A stretch of DNA of 64,000 bases from Roseobacter fucihabitans (GCF_014337925.2 NZ_CP143423.1:1332501-1396500); one strand, 5' to 3'. Counted from the stretch's first letter, positions 8,845 to 18,749 are shown. Numbers and translations: made by a program. Notes: a model not told the origin generated them from the sequence alone.

Positions 8845-9804
8845 ATGGCACCGCGACTTTTCTTACTTTCAGCGTTCTTTGTTCTACTATCTATTTTTGC
8901 GTACGCACAGAATTACACAACTTTATCTATAAGTCGCTCAATTCCAGGTGAGTTTGGTGCAAGTGACGTGACAAACGCCTTAAGACTATTTGACGGTGAA
9001 GGAGACCTACTGGAAATATCCCGAGGAGTAATTATGCAGGGGATAGCTGGTTTCGCAAGCTCTTCAGGGGAAGCGGTGCCGCCTGCACAAGTTTCTGTAA
9101 ATAGAAATCGAACATGGTATTTTTTTGGAGTCGACAGTTATTGTATAAAGATTGGTAATGCTGATTGCGCTGAAGTCTCCATTCCACCTGAAAATTTCGA
9201 ACGCCTGTTAGAATTTGTTCAAAACCATCGGCTTATTGCTTTTTCTCTCCCTGGAAACGCTCGGGATGGGCGAGTGGAATTTGTTCGTCGTGCACTTACC
9301 AGGGCAGGTCTTGTTCCAACAAGCTTTTACCCACTAGAGATCTACTACGGACGGGAAGCTCGCGTTGATTGGATCGCCCAAGAGTTAGACAACGAGTATT
9401 TTGCTTCTATGTTTCGCCTCGTTGATTTTGACACTCCACCATTTGTATCCAACAGAGAGGGTGATACCGCAGAAATTCTTAGAAATAGAATCAACACGCA
9501 ACTTGGCCATACTCAAGAACCTGCTGGACGCATTGTGGACAATACCTGGTTAAACGCTGACTTAGAGTCCTTTTTTGTGATGCAAGCACTAAACGGAGAG
9601 CTTGTGTGCTCAGGCCTGCCCGCTCGCTTTACTTGGCGACTGGTGGAAGGGCAGCGGAACGCTTTCATTACACGAGTACAGTACGCGGCCGAACCTACGT
9701 CGCAGTCGAGCTTGCTTTACAGGGCCCATCAAGTGTTTTGCATAACTGCAGTGCTGCGCAGGCTACAGAGCGACAACCCCAATTCTCTCTCGGCTGTGCG
9801 GTAA
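8845..9804 (+). CDS. Secreted or periplasmic protein of unknown function
   Basis: 319 residues beginning with a clear signal peptide (MAPRLFLLSAFFVLLSIF, then AYA-Q as the likely cleavage site). The mature part has a few cysteines (CIKIGNADC, ELVCSG, VFC) that could form disulphides. I recognise no domain. The base composition is clearly more AT-rich than the genes around it, a sign of foreign origin. It stops one base before the next gene starts (TAA-G-ATG at 9802-9808), so the two are almost certainly one operon. Its export suggests a partner role at the envelope for the cytoplasmic downstream protein; that is inference. Confidence 0.7.
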   Translation: MAPRLFLLSAFFVLLSIFAYAQNYTTLSISRSIPGEFGASDVTNALRLFDGEGDLLEISRGVIMQGIAGFASSSGEAVPPAQVSVNRNRTWYFFGVDSYCIKIGNADCAEVSIPPENFERLLEFVQNHRLIAFSLPGNARDGRVEFVRRALTRAGLVPTSFYPLEIYYGREARVDWIAQELDNEYFASMFRLVDFDTPPFVSNREGDTAEILRNRINTQLGHTQEPAGRIVDNTWLNADLESFFVMQALNGELVCSGLPARFTWRLVEGQRNAFITRVQYAAEPTSQSSLLYRAHQVFCITAVLRRLQSDNPNSLSAVR

Positions 9805-9805
9805 G

Positions 9806-10921
9806 ATGAGGTCCAATGACCCATATCTGTTCCATTGCTTTCCAAGCAGGTATGGCGTTCTCGGCAAGATGGACGGGGATGAATTTCTTGACTATGCACA
9901 GAGATCAAAACGTGATGAAGTTGGATTGGAAATTCTTTGTTCAACACTTTCGGATGGGTTGTTGCTGACACCAGAGACGGTATCGGTGGCTCGGCTTCCA
10001 GGAAGCGAACAAGAGAGCGCACCAGCAGCCACGATACTGCAGTCTCGGGCATGCTTCACGTTCTCGACAATTGATAATTTAGCAGAGCCAAATCAATTTC
10101 TTCGTCACTCACACCTAGACGTATTTGGCAGGTGGGGTTTTGGACTAAACCCGGTCGCATCAAGAGACTTCGAAATGTGCCCAGTGACCTACTATTATGG
10201 GCCGGACCCCTCTAAGGGAAGCTATCCCTTAAGCTCTGCCAATTTGCACGCACTGCTTGAGATTCGGGAGCTTTTGTCTCAACTAACGCTTCTGGAGGCG
10301 AAGCAAGACCTCGCCGATAACCCAACTACGTCCGAATACCAAAAAGTTCAACCCTTCTTTAAGGAAGCTGGAATTGAACTTTTGTACCAACCGGTTGAGC
10401 GACTTTCTATACTTCATCGCAAGAGAGAAATGCTCTCGCCCGAACAAATCAGACCTGTCCTTGAATGCTTGCAAACTGATAAGCGGCCACTTTGGCAATT
10501 AGTCGAAGCAATAGATCTCATCGTTGGCTTGTTTCAGAATGCGGACTCAAGTTCTCTCGGCACCAGTATGTATTACTATTCTCAGATGGAATGGCGAATT
10601 ACCAGATCGCTCGCGCCAAGTTTTCTGGGTGTTCCCATGGAGGGAGAATTGCATTTTGACAATGATGAGCTCGAGAACCGCATAGACAGTGCACGCATGA
10701 GTAAGGCCAAGTCTCTCCTAAAGGTGTCGGAGATTTATGGTGATCCTAGTGAAGGCGTTGATATTGGACAATGTTATCTAGTGATAGGCAGCCTTTTAAC
10801 GAGTAAGAAGTTTCGAGACTATGTAGACGTTATAATTTGCCCGGCACCATTTGTTTCTGAAGTAAGGACCCTTATTTCCGGGATATCGGAGCGCCTAGTC
10901 AACAAGGTGGTGGGGACATAG
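9806..10921 (+). CDS. AbiGi-like protein (putative abortive-infection family)
   Basis: 371 residues with no signal peptide. The N-terminal third contains a pattern like that of AbiGi-type phage-resistance proteins: a hydrophobic-Cys-Phe start (RACFTFSTIDNLAEPNQF), a basic/His stretch (RHSHLDVFGRWGFGLN), then PVTYYYG. AbiGi members read roughly CFxDIPL, H, FGxFGIGF, PVxYY in the same order. The C-terminal two thirds are helical and unrecognised. AT-rich composition matches the preceding secreted protein, with which it forms a tight pair. The family call comes from motif memory rather than alignment and should be held loosely. Known Abi proteins act by halting growth on phage infection. Confidence 0.45.
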   Translation: MRSNDPYLFHCFPSRYGVLGKMDGDEFLDYAQRSKRDEVGLEILCSTLSDGLLLTPETVSVARLPGSEQESAPAATILQSRACFTFSTIDNLAEPNQFLRHSHLDVFGRWGFGLNPVASRDFEMCPVTYYYGPDPSKGSYPLSSANLHALLEIRELLSQLTLLEAKQDLADNPTTSEYQKVQPFFKEAGIELLYQPVERLSILHRKREMLSPEQIRPVLECLQTDKRPLWQLVEAIDLIVGLFQNADSSSLGTSMYYYSQMEWRITRSLAPSFLGVPMEGELHFDNDELENRIDSARMSKAKSLLKVSEIYGDPSEGVDIGQCYLVIGSLLTSKKFRDYVDVIICPAPFVSEVRTLISGISERLVNKVVGT

Positions 10922-11479
10922 TTGGGGTGATGTCAAATACCGCTATACGACTGGGCGCTCATTGCATCGGAGCTCTACGGAGAGTTCCCTTGATCTTTGT
11001 GTTTCTGAAATTCCCCACAGAGTCAGAATTAATGTGGATTCCAGTTCCGTTATGACATGAAATCGGAGGCATAAAGACCCATGGCTTCATTGGGATTGCA
11101 GGGAGAGCGCCGCTCTATCAAGGTCTGGAAGCCGCGAGTTGTGGCGACCAGGGAAGGGAATCAGTAATCTGGCAAGACAAGGTGCATGGCGGCAAGTGTC
11201 GAGTCTCGACACATCAGGTAATCGATGCCGACCGACGAATTGACGGTATTCGCTAGTCGCAGAGCGGTAGCAGAATCAGTCCGTTGGCCGAGGTTGAACA
11301 GATCGTCGTGGAAAAGTCGTTGCGGCTCCGGATTTGACAAACGCAGGCCCAATGCGGTCTTCTGCACAGAGAGCGATGAGTGGCGCAAAAATCATCTGGC
11401 GCCGATACGGTCCTCACCGCGCGACACGAAGTTCGAGATTAATATGAACGAAAGATTTTCCTTGGAGGCATAGATTGCC
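10922..11479. other. Intergenic region upstream of the CHAT operon
   Basis: 558 bp without a supportable gene. Short frames exist on both strands but match nothing I know. GGAGG at 11464-11468 serves the following gene. The promoter of the three-gene operon must lie here; no clear -35/-10 pair stands out. Confidence 0.5.
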
Positions 11480-14400
11480 ATGGCGTTGTCCGTTCTGCCC
11501 GGAGAATTGGTCTACTCCGCATCGTCCGACACTCTTCCTGAGCCTCTGGACGACCTGATCCATGTCACTGGGGTTGTAGAAACCCGGGTCGATCAGCCTA
11601 GTGCGCGCGGGGTATCGAGCGCCAGAACAGACGTCGCCGATCTGGACGACGATGATATTGTGGAGATCCGGCTGGAAGGCGGGTTGAAGCTCTGGCAGTC
11701 GGTCGCTGACACCCGGACAGACTTCGCGTCCGGCGAGCGCTCCATAATTGACCAGGCGCTTCTGGTGCCGCGTACCCTGAGACTGGGCGATGGGCCGCGG
11801 ACGTGGGACTGGGCGGGCTATGCTGTCGAGGGCGTCAAGGTCCTCAAGTTGGAGGTCACGGGCGGGGCAGGGGAGTTGACCGCATATACGGTTGCGCGGC
11901 ATATTGAGGGGAAACTGGACCTCGGCCTGCATCGCTGCACTCTGGATGACAGCGGGCTGCATCCGAGGATCGTACTGTCTCCCCCAGATTTCGGCGCGGT
12001 CGATGCGGCGGAACCTATGCTCGTCTTGGTGCATGGGACGTTTTCGTCCACCGTCGGCAGTTTCGGCGATCTGGCTGAAGGGTCCGAGGACCAGCCCGAC
12101 CTTTGGTCCTTCCTCCAATCGGCATTTCCAGGGGGAATCTATGCGCTGGAGCACCGCACAGTCACGGAAAGCCCGTTGCAGAACGCGATTGACCTTGTGG
12201 AGTCCCTTCCTAAGGGGGCACGGGTGTCGCTTCTGTCGCACTCGCGCGGCGGACTGGTGGCGGAGCTTTTGGCTCGAGGTGCGCGGTTCGACCTTGAGAC
12301 AGGCGCGCCCGTGGAAGGGCCGCCCTACGACGACACGGACCGGGAAATCCTGATAGCGGCGGGCGAGAAAACCGACCTTCTCGATAGGCTCGACGCTGCG
12401 CTGCGGGACTGCGCGATGGTGGTCGAGCGGGTAATCCGGATTGGCGGGCCTCTGGGCGGCACGACGCTGGCCTCACGGCGGCTGGACCGTGCGCTGTCCA
12501 TCGCGCTGAACGCGTTAGAACTAGTGCCGGCGCTTCGCGCATCGGTCGGCTATTCGCTTTTGAAGGCCTACCTTCTTGGCTTCGTTAAGGCGAAGGAGAG
12601 CCGCCTTCCGGGGCTTGAGGCGATGATGCCCCAATCAGCACTCATCAAGTTGGTCAATCGGCCTGATGCGCTGTCCTCGGGCACCCTGCATGTCATTGCC
12701 GGCGACAACGAGGGCCGGGGGATGTTTCAGCGTTTGCGCAACCTCGCGATCGATCTGTTTTTCGAAAGCGACAACGACTTCGTGGTCAACACACCGTCGA
12801 TGACGCTTGGGCTGAGGCGGAGCACGCTTCCGGTAGTTAAGCAAATCACGTCGGCGGAAATCACGCATTTCGGATACTTTCGCGACAAGGAGGGGCGACG
12901 CGCAATCCGCACGGCGGCGCAGGAGTTGCCAGTGGCCGAAGGCGCGGGCGAGTCGCTGTGGGTCGAGGCTGTGCCGCGCGGGATCGCCGTTTCACGGGCA
13001 CGGCATGCCGGCACTTTGCCGGTCTGTTTCTTCCTGCCGGGCGTGATGGGCACGCATTTGGACCACAAGGGAAAATGGATCTGGTCGAACCCGGTTCGCA
13101 TGGCAACGGGTGGCCTTAGACGCCTGAGGATGCCGGGCAGCGACGTTACGCCGGACGTGATGATGGATCGTTACTACGGCAATCTAGCACGATTCCTCTC
13201 CCGGAGTCATGACACCATCCTCTTCCCCTATGACTGGCGGCTGGATGTCCGCGAAACGGCGAATCGGCTGGCCGCGGAGGTGCGCGCCGCGCTGGCACAG
13301 ACCGACAAGCCGATCCGGTTCCTCGCCCACTCGATGGGTGGGCTTGTGGTGCGGGCGTTTATCGATGCTCATCCGGCGCTCTGGGCGGAGATCCGGCGGC
13401 GCCCGGGCAGCCGGTTCGTTATGCTCGGCACACCTAACGGCGGCGCGTTCTCGATGGTGCACACGCTGATGGGTCGGGCGAAGTCGATCCGGCAGCTTGA
13501 GCTTCTCGATGTGACCCAATCGATGGTGGAGCTGTTGGGGACCATTACAAGCATGCCAGGGCCCGCGCAACTTTTGCCCTCGGATGCAGGGGGCCACTAC
13601 CTGAAGCGAGAGACGTGGGTCGATCTGCACCGGTTGCATGGCGACGACTGGGTCGTGCCCCCGGAGGTTGTCTTCGCGGACGCGCGCGCGGCCCACGCAA
13701 TCTTCGCCTCGCAGCGCCTCGACCCGGACGTGGTGTGTTACGTGGCCGGGGTGGGACAGGAACTGACGCGATCCCGCATCCGCGTCGATCAGACGGCGAA
13801 GGGGCAGGACCGTGTGGTTTTCCTCGGCACGCCTGAAGGCGACGGGACGGTGACTTGGGAAACGGGCATTCCGTCAGGAGTAAAGCCCTATTTCATGGAC
13901 GCGATCCACGGTGACCTTGCGCGGACGAAGCCGGCCTTCCCGGCACTAGTCGAGCTTCTGGCTACGGGCCGAACGAGTGCACTGTCGCGAACCAAACCTG
14001 TGCGCACGCGGAGAGAATTAGAGGACACGGCCGCTTTGCACGACGCGCAGATTGAGGTATTTCCGCGCGGCGAGGATGTGCTGGACAGCTTCATCGGCGC
14101 CGACGCGCCGAAGGGCACGGAGGCAGACGCTCCTGCTCGCAAGACCACGATCACCATGCGCCACGGCGATCTACGCTTTTCGCAGAGCCCCGTCCTAGTC
14201 GGGCACTACCACGGTGACGCCATCGACGGTGCCGAGGCGGCGCTGGACGGGTGCCTCGACAATGCCATGACCGAGGTGCGCGAGCTAAACCTCTATCCCG
14301 GCAAGCTGGAGACTTGCGAGGTCATCCTCCGTGATGACTGCATTCCGAAAGGAGCGGTGATTGCGGGCCTCGACCAGTTTGGCGAACTCACACCCGGCAA

Positions 14401-16855
14401 ACTGCTGGTCACGATTAACCGGGCGGTCTTGCGTTATGTCCTGACTCTTCGCCGCCGGGCCGTCGAAAGCGGGTCCCGGATCGAGGAGATGGAGCCGATC
14501 CAGCTCACTACCCTCATTATCGGTCACAAGGGCGCCAATATGACCGTCCAGCAATCAGTGCAGGCCATTTTGGAAGCCGTGGCCGACGCGAACCTGACGC
14601 TCGACGCGACTCCCGTGGCCCATATCGAGTTCGTGGAGATGTTCGAGGATACCGCCTACAGGGCAGCGAGTGCAATCGACTCCGCCTGCCGGACAGGGCC
14701 ACTCTCGGAAGCGTTCACCTTCGACAGGCGCATCACGGCCGGCGACGGGGCGATGCTGCGGATGGATTACGGGCTGGAGATCAGCGACTGGCAGCGGATC
14801 AGTGCCACCCACGCCAAGGACCGGGACGCGCTGGAATTCACGGTGATCGCCAATGGAGCGAAGGCGACTTTCAACCACGCGGATGTCGATATGACCGTGA
14901 TCGACAAGCTCCTGAAGGAAAGCCGGGAAGGGACCGCGACCAACCGCGATCTGGGGCGGCTTCTGTTCCAGCTCATGGTGCCGCTGGATCTTAAGGCGTT
15001 CGCGCAGAACGACCAGAAGATCCAACTTATCGTCGACGGAAGCACCGCGAAGTATCCCTGGGAGTTGATGGAGGATGCCGTCAGCGTTTTCGGCGAAGGC
15101 CTCTACCAGAGCTTGGGCAGCAAGGAGTTCCGCCCCCTCGTCGTGCGTACACCCGTTCTGCGGCAACTTGTGTCGTCGGGACGCGTAGTCCCACGCGTGC
15201 GCGGTCGCAAGGCGTTGGTCGTGGGCGATCCGGAGAACACCGGCCTCAGCCAGTTGGACGGCGCCAGGGCAGAGGCCAATCTGGTGGTGGATTTGCTGGA
15301 AGGATCCGGCCAGTTCGAGGTCACGCCCCTGGTCGGGACTCGGGACGCAGTGGAGGTCCACACCCATGTCATGCGGTCTGAGTACAAGATCATGCATTTC
15401 GCCACCCACGGGGTCTTCGAGGCGAAGGAAGGCGCCGTGAAGGCGGGGCTAGTGCTGTCGGACGGGATCAACCTAACCTCGGCCTCCCTTAAGGGAATGG
15501 AGGCGACGCCGGAGTTCGTCTTCCTAAACTGCTGTCACTTGGGCCGGATCGACGAGAAGCACGACGACAACGGCCCGATCGCGGCGGACCTAAGCCGAAC
15601 GCTGATTGACAAAGGCGTACGCGCGGTGATTGCGGCAGGCTGGGCTGTGGATGACAAGGCGGCTGAGTTGTTCGCGAAGGAGTTCTACGAGAGCATGTTC
15701 GCGAGCAACCGTTTCGGCGACGCCGTTTTCTACGCCCGCCGCGCAGTCTTCGACACCTATCCCGACACGAACACCTGGGGCGCATATCAGTGCTACGGCG
15801 ATCCCAACTACCAGTTCAACGAGGGACGCGAAGAAGACGCTGGGTCGCGCAAGGGGCGCACCTTCTATTCCGCTGATCACGCCCAAAAAGCCGCGATCAA
15901 CATTGCCCGCGACGTGAACAGCCCGCATCGCAGCCGCGACGATCTCATCGCGGAGCTCGATGAGCTGATGGACTCCTCCGACCCGGGGTGGCGAGGAAAT
16001 GCCAGATGGTGTGAGGCAATGGGGCAGGCCTATGGCCGGCTCAACGTTTTCGCCCCTGCTATCGAGCTTCTGGAGGATGCGCGGGCCAATTCCGGCTCTC
16101 ACGTTTCGATCTATACGCTGGAGCTTCTTGAAGTCCTGAAGGTGCACGCTGCGACCGACGACTGGCTGAGTGCTGATGTGGCGGTGAAGACGGCACCGAA
16201 GGACGAACGCGACGTTGCTCGGGAGAGGTCGGAGGCGCTGAGGGAGGCCCTGAAGGAGACGACGGTCGCTGCGCTGAAGACGCTGGCGCGGTATGACGTG
16301 GCTCTAGGCGACAAGACTGAGCGTCGGGAGAAGCTTAAGGGATCGATCTGCAAGCGAAAGGCTATGTGTTATCGGCCGGGCGCGACGCGACAGAACGCGC
16401 TGAAGGAGATGATCAGTTATTATCGCGCCGCGCAGGAGATCGCGGCCGAGGGGCGGCCAGATCGCCTCAAACCCAATCCGACATTCAACCTGTTGGTGGG
16501 CCATATCGCACTCGGCTTGGCGGACGTGGACGGTCAGTCCTTCGAGACGCTCTTCGACAGACTTCTGGCCGAGAACAGAAGCGACGAGACACGGCGTCCC
16601 AAGTTCTGGACTGCCGCCTTGCCTGCCGAGGTCGACATGCTGCGCGGTCTTCTGGCCGGTCCGGAGGCGCAGGATGCGCTGTTCGTGCGGATCGACCAGA
16701 CGTACCGCAAAGCGTGGATGCGCGGCGGGGCTCATGGTGACTCTCGGGCGATCCGGAAGAACATCGAGTTTCTGAAAGTCGTCCTGCGCCATGAGGCGCA
16801 GGTGGCGTGGTTGACCCGTGTCGACGCGCTGATTGCCGAGATTACGGCAGGATAG
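11480..16855 (+). CDS. Giant fusion protein: two alpha/beta-hydrolase domains plus CHAT caspase-like protease
   Basis: 1791 residues, no signal peptide. Domain 1 (about 170-470) is a serine-hydrolase fold: LVLVHGTFSS near 181, nucleophile elbow SHSRGG with Ser255, and a candidate His at ITHFGYF (463). Domain 2 (about 512-830) is lipase/LCAT-like: FFLPGVMGTHLD, then AHSMGG with Ser618, LGTPNGG, and a candidate His810 in MDAIHGD. Residues 880-1130 form a region I cannot name. A CHAT domain (about 1185-1445) has the family's PWELM, the His in HFATHG (1310) and the catalytic Cys in FLNCC (1351/1352). A helical, TPR-like tail ends the chain. CHAT proteins are caspase/separase-clan proteases; stand-alone operons of this kind are usually conflict systems. 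It leads a three-gene operon. The start has GGAGG 11 bases upstream. Confidence 0.85.
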   Translation: MALSVLPGELVYSASSDTLPEPLDDLIHVTGVVETRVDQPSARGVSSARTDVADLDDDDIVEIRLEGGLKLWQSVADTRTDFASGERSIIDQALLVPRTLRLGDGPRTWDWAGYAVEGVKVLKLEVTGGAGELTAYTVARHIEGKLDLGLHRCTLDDSGLHPRIVLSPPDFGAVDAAEPMLVLVHGTFSSTVGSFGDLAEGSEDQPDLWSFLQSAFPGGIYALEHRTVTESPLQNAIDLVESLPKGARVSLLSHSRGGLVAELLARGARFDLETGAPVEGPPYDDTDREILIAAGEKTDLLDRLDAALRDCAMVVERVIRIGGPLGGTTLASRRLDRALSIALNALELVPALRASVGYSLLKAYLLGFVKAKESRLPGLEAMMPQSALIKLVNRPDALSSGTLHVIAGDNEGRGMFQRLRNLAIDLFFESDNDFVVNTPSMTLGLRRSTLPVVKQITSAEITHFGYFRDKEGRRAIRTAAQELPVAEGAGESLWVEAVPRGIAVSRARHAGTLPVCFFLPGVMGTHLDHKGKWIWSNPVRMATGGLRRLRMPGSDVTPDVMMDRYYGNLARFLSRSHDTILFPYDWRLDVRETANRLAAEVRAALAQTDKPIRFLAHSMGGLVVRAFIDAHPALWAEIRRRPGSRFVMLGTPNGGAFSMVHTLMGRAKSIRQLELLDVTQSMVELLGTITSMPGPAQLLPSDAGGHYLKRETWVDLHRLHGDDWVVPPEVVFADARAAHAIFASQRLDPDVVCYVAGVGQELTRSRIRVDQTAKGQDRVVFLGTPEGDGTVTWETGIPSGVKPYFMDAIHGDLARTKPAFPALVELLATGRTSALSRTKPVRTRRELEDTAALHDAQIEVFPRGEDVLDSFIGADAPKGTEADAPARKTTITMRHGDLRFSQSPVLVGHYHGDAIDGAEAALDGCLDNAMTEVRELNLYPGKLETCEVILRDDCIPKGAVIAGLDQFGELTPGKLLVTINRAVLRYVLTLRRRAVESGSRIEEMEPIQLTTLIIGHKGANMTVQQSVQAILEAVADANLTLDATPVAHIEFVEMFEDTAYRAASAIDSACRTGPLSEAFTFDRRITAGDGAMLRMDYGLEISDWQRISATHAKDRDALEFTVIANGAKATFNHADVDMTVIDKLLKESREGTATNRDLGRLLFQLMVPLDLKAFAQNDQKIQLIVDGSTAKYPWELMEDAVSVFGEGLYQSLGSKEFRPLVVRTPVLRQLVSSGRVVPRVRGRKALVVGDPENTGLSQLDGARAEANLVVDLLEGSGQFEVTPLVGTRDAVEVHTHVMRSEYKIMHFATHGVFEAKEGAVKAGLVLSDGINLTSASLKGMEATPEFVFLNCCHLGRIDEKHDDNGPIAADLSRTLIDKGVRAVIAAGWAVDDKAAELFAKEFYESMFASNRFGDAVFYARRAVFDTYPDTNTWGAYQCYGDPNYQFNEGREEDAGSRKGRTFYSADHAQKAAINIARDVNSPHRSRDDLIAELDELMDSSDPGWRGNARWCEAMGQAYGRLNVFAPAIELLEDARANSGSHVSIYTLELLEVLKVHAATDDWLSADVAVKTAPKDERDVARERSEALREALKETTVAALKTLARYDVALGDKTERREKLKGSICKRKAMCYRPGATRQNALKEMISYYRAAQEIAAEGRPDRLKPNPTFNLLVGHIALGLADVDGQSFETLFDRLLAENRSDETRRPKFWTAALPAEVDMLRGLLAGPEAQDALFVRIDQTYRKAWMRGGAHGDSRAIRKNIEFLKVVLRHEAQVAWLTRVDALIAEITAG

Positions 16856-16863
16856 GGGGGGCG

Positions 16864-17763
16864 ATGCGCGCTTGGGACGTCGAGTTTGGTGACCTTGAAG
16901 CGAAGGGTGACACCGTCACGGAGGACGAAAAGGCGTATTTCACGGCGAACCGCGACATCGCAAAAAAGACGCTTTCGGGCAACGCCGCCTATGCCGGCGG
17001 CACGCCCCGATCGGCGCTTTGTGCGGTGGTCAATCTGCCGGCAGTTAGGGCAGTGCTGTTTCTCCTGCCATCTGCCCCGTCTAAAGGACACGGTGAGTAC
17101 CAGAACCGCTATACCTACGCCGCCACGGTGGGCAAGGCGCTCCCGACCAACGGCGTGCGAGAAAAGATCGATGCGGCCTTGGCCGACATTGTGGTGGAGA
17201 ACGGCCTGACCAAGACTAACGGTCATTACGCGGCCATGGACCTTAATGGTACGGGTGTGCGTTATTTCGGGGATGTCTGTCTTGTCCTTAAGGACTGCAC
17301 GGTTGCCGCAGACACGCTCATCCTAGAGCGCAACGGTTTCGAGGTACGTGTGCCGCCTGTGGCCGCTGGTGACGACACGCTGGAGGCGGAACTCACGAAA
17401 TGGGCCGGTAAATGGGCGAAACATGCTGTTTCTATGGCAGCAATGCGGGTGATCGACGGGCGGCCTCTGGGGCGACGGTTGATGACGACGGGGACGGTCT
17501 CGGATAGGCTGATCGAGGATGAGGACTATCTCGAAGTCATTATGCACGCGGGATTCGAACCCAAGGATGTCGCCGAGGTGCGGGTGACGGCGGAGGACGC
17601 CGGCGCGGAGGCGCTGATCGGCGACCGGGCCAGGGTCGGTCTTGCGCCGACGGGCGCGGAGGCGCTCTGGCGATACCGCCGTCGCTTGGCGACGCGACTT
17701 GCGCGGGGGAGCGGGCGAAACATGCTGGTGCGGGTCGTCACCACGACGGGGCGTGCGCGATGA
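16864..17763 (+). CDS. CHAT-operon protein 2, unknown function
   Basis: 299 residues starting at the ATG at 16864, which follows a strong G-rich Shine-Dalgarno (GGGGGGGCG), eight bases after the stop of the CHAT gene. No signal peptide or membrane segment. The middle (RYFGDVCLVLKDCTVAADTL) loosely recalls a tyrosine-glycine-aspartate strand seen in some toxin-type enzyme folds, but I would not assign one. The C-terminus is arginine-rich. It overlaps the third gene by ATGA, so a fixed stoichiometry with both neighbours is likely. It could be the CHAT protease's substrate, its sensor or an effector. Confidence 0.7.
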   Translation: MRAWDVEFGDLEAKGDTVTEDEKAYFTANRDIAKKTLSGNAAYAGGTPRSALCAVVNLPAVRAVLFLLPSAPSKGHGEYQNRYTYAATVGKALPTNGVREKIDAALADIVVENGLTKTNGHYAAMDLNGTGVRYFGDVCLVLKDCTVAADTLILERNGFEVRVPPVAAGDDTLEAELTKWAGKWAKHAVSMAAMRVIDGRPLGRRLMTTGTVSDRLIEDEDYLEVIMHAGFEPKDVAEVRVTAEDAGAEALIGDRARVGLAPTGAEALWRYRRRLATRLARGSGRNMLVRVVTTTGRAR

Positions 17764-18749
17764 GCTGGTATATCGACGCGATGGACGGACTGGGCGGGCT
17801 TGCCTTCGTGAGCTTTCGGACCGCGGACCTGAGGGGCGGCGAGATCGATTTCGGCGCCGAGGCCTGGGTCATCGAAGCGCCGGACTTCCGGCCGCAGCCC
17901 GTGGCGAGCCGGGCCATCGGATTCGCGGCCACGGGGCGCGGTCTTCAGGTCGGGTTCTCGACGGACGGGGACACGGAGGTCGCGTTTCAGTCGCTGGGGT
18001 CTCTTGGCGACTTCATGCGCCGGACGTTCCTCTCCGGCGGGGGTAGCGACGGGGCCGGGGGCATCGTGAATCCTGGAGGAGGCCCGCCAGACGGGGGCGG
18101 TGGCGAGGGGCCGCTAGAGGGGCCGCCGGAGTCGCTCCTTGTCTATGCCAGCGCTTTGCTCGGTTTTGCAGAACGCCATCAGCGGTTATCGGCGACCCCG
18201 CAGAAAGATGAGGGCGAGGCGACTGAGGAGATACGTCTGGGCGTTGCGACCCCTGCGGGGGGTAGCGGGCCAGGTCCCTTTAGCCAAGCCTTCGCTATGT
18301 TATTCTTGCAACCGGATGGGACTGGCCGGACGAGGGCTGCCAGCTACCGTCTGATGCGGTACCGCGTCGCGCGATTCAGACGGTCCGGGGCCCCGGACGA
18401 TCCGCTCGACATTCTCGCGAGCCTTACCGTGCCGGGCTTTGTCTGCCTCGGCACCGACGGACGGTGCGAGAAATGGCGAAGTGTCAAGGACTTGTTCTTC
18501 GGGCTTCTGGCCAACCCCTCATTGTTCTTGGATGCGCCGTACCCCAAGGAACGGATTGGTCTCTTCCTCTTCGCGGCGGCAGTGCAGGTGCATCAGGGGC
18601 GACTCTACGATCTTGTTCTCAACATGCGGAGCGCATCACCTGAATACATTGATTTCATGAGAGACGTCTTCGAATGGCTGGCGCCGCAAATGCCGCGTTA
18701 TGCGTTCCGGCCGGATGTGGAAAAGGCGATCTTAAATGTGGCGCAGTGA
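17760..18749 (+). CDS. CHAT-operon protein 3, unknown function
   Basis: 329 residues, start overlapping the previous stop (ATGA). The N-terminal 90 residues look like a beta-rich domain. A flexible linker of mostly Gly and Pro follows (about residues 93-127, with GGGPPDGGGGEGPLEGPP), and then a helical C-terminal domain (from LLVYASALLGFAERHQRL onward). No known family comes to mind. A disordered linker between two folded parts would suit a protease substrate that is cleaved to release an active half, but this is conjecture. Its stop lies 30 bp before an IS481 remnant, so it ends the operon. Confidence 0.7.
   Translation: MSWYIDAMDGLGGLAFVSFRTADLRGGEIDFGAEAWVIEAPDFRPQPVASRAIGFAATGRGLQVGFSTDGDTEVAFQSLGSLGDFMRRTFLSGGGSDGAGGIVNPGGGPPDGGGGEGPLEGPPESLLVYASALLGFAERHQRLSATPQKDEGEATEEIRLGVATPAGGSGPGPFSQAFAMLFLQPDGTGRTRAASYRLMRYRVARFRRSGAPDDPLDILASLTVPGFVCLGTDGRCEKWRSVKDLFFGLLANPSLFLDAPYPKERIGLFLFAAAVQVHQGRLYDLVLNMRSASPEYIDFMRDVFEWLAPQMPRYAFRPDVEKAILNVAQ

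Noticed and set aside
16864-17763. ADP-ribosyltransferase-like toxin call for CHAT-operon protein 2
   Set aside because: Only one short strand resembles such folds; the remaining catalytic signature is not visible, so no function was assigned.
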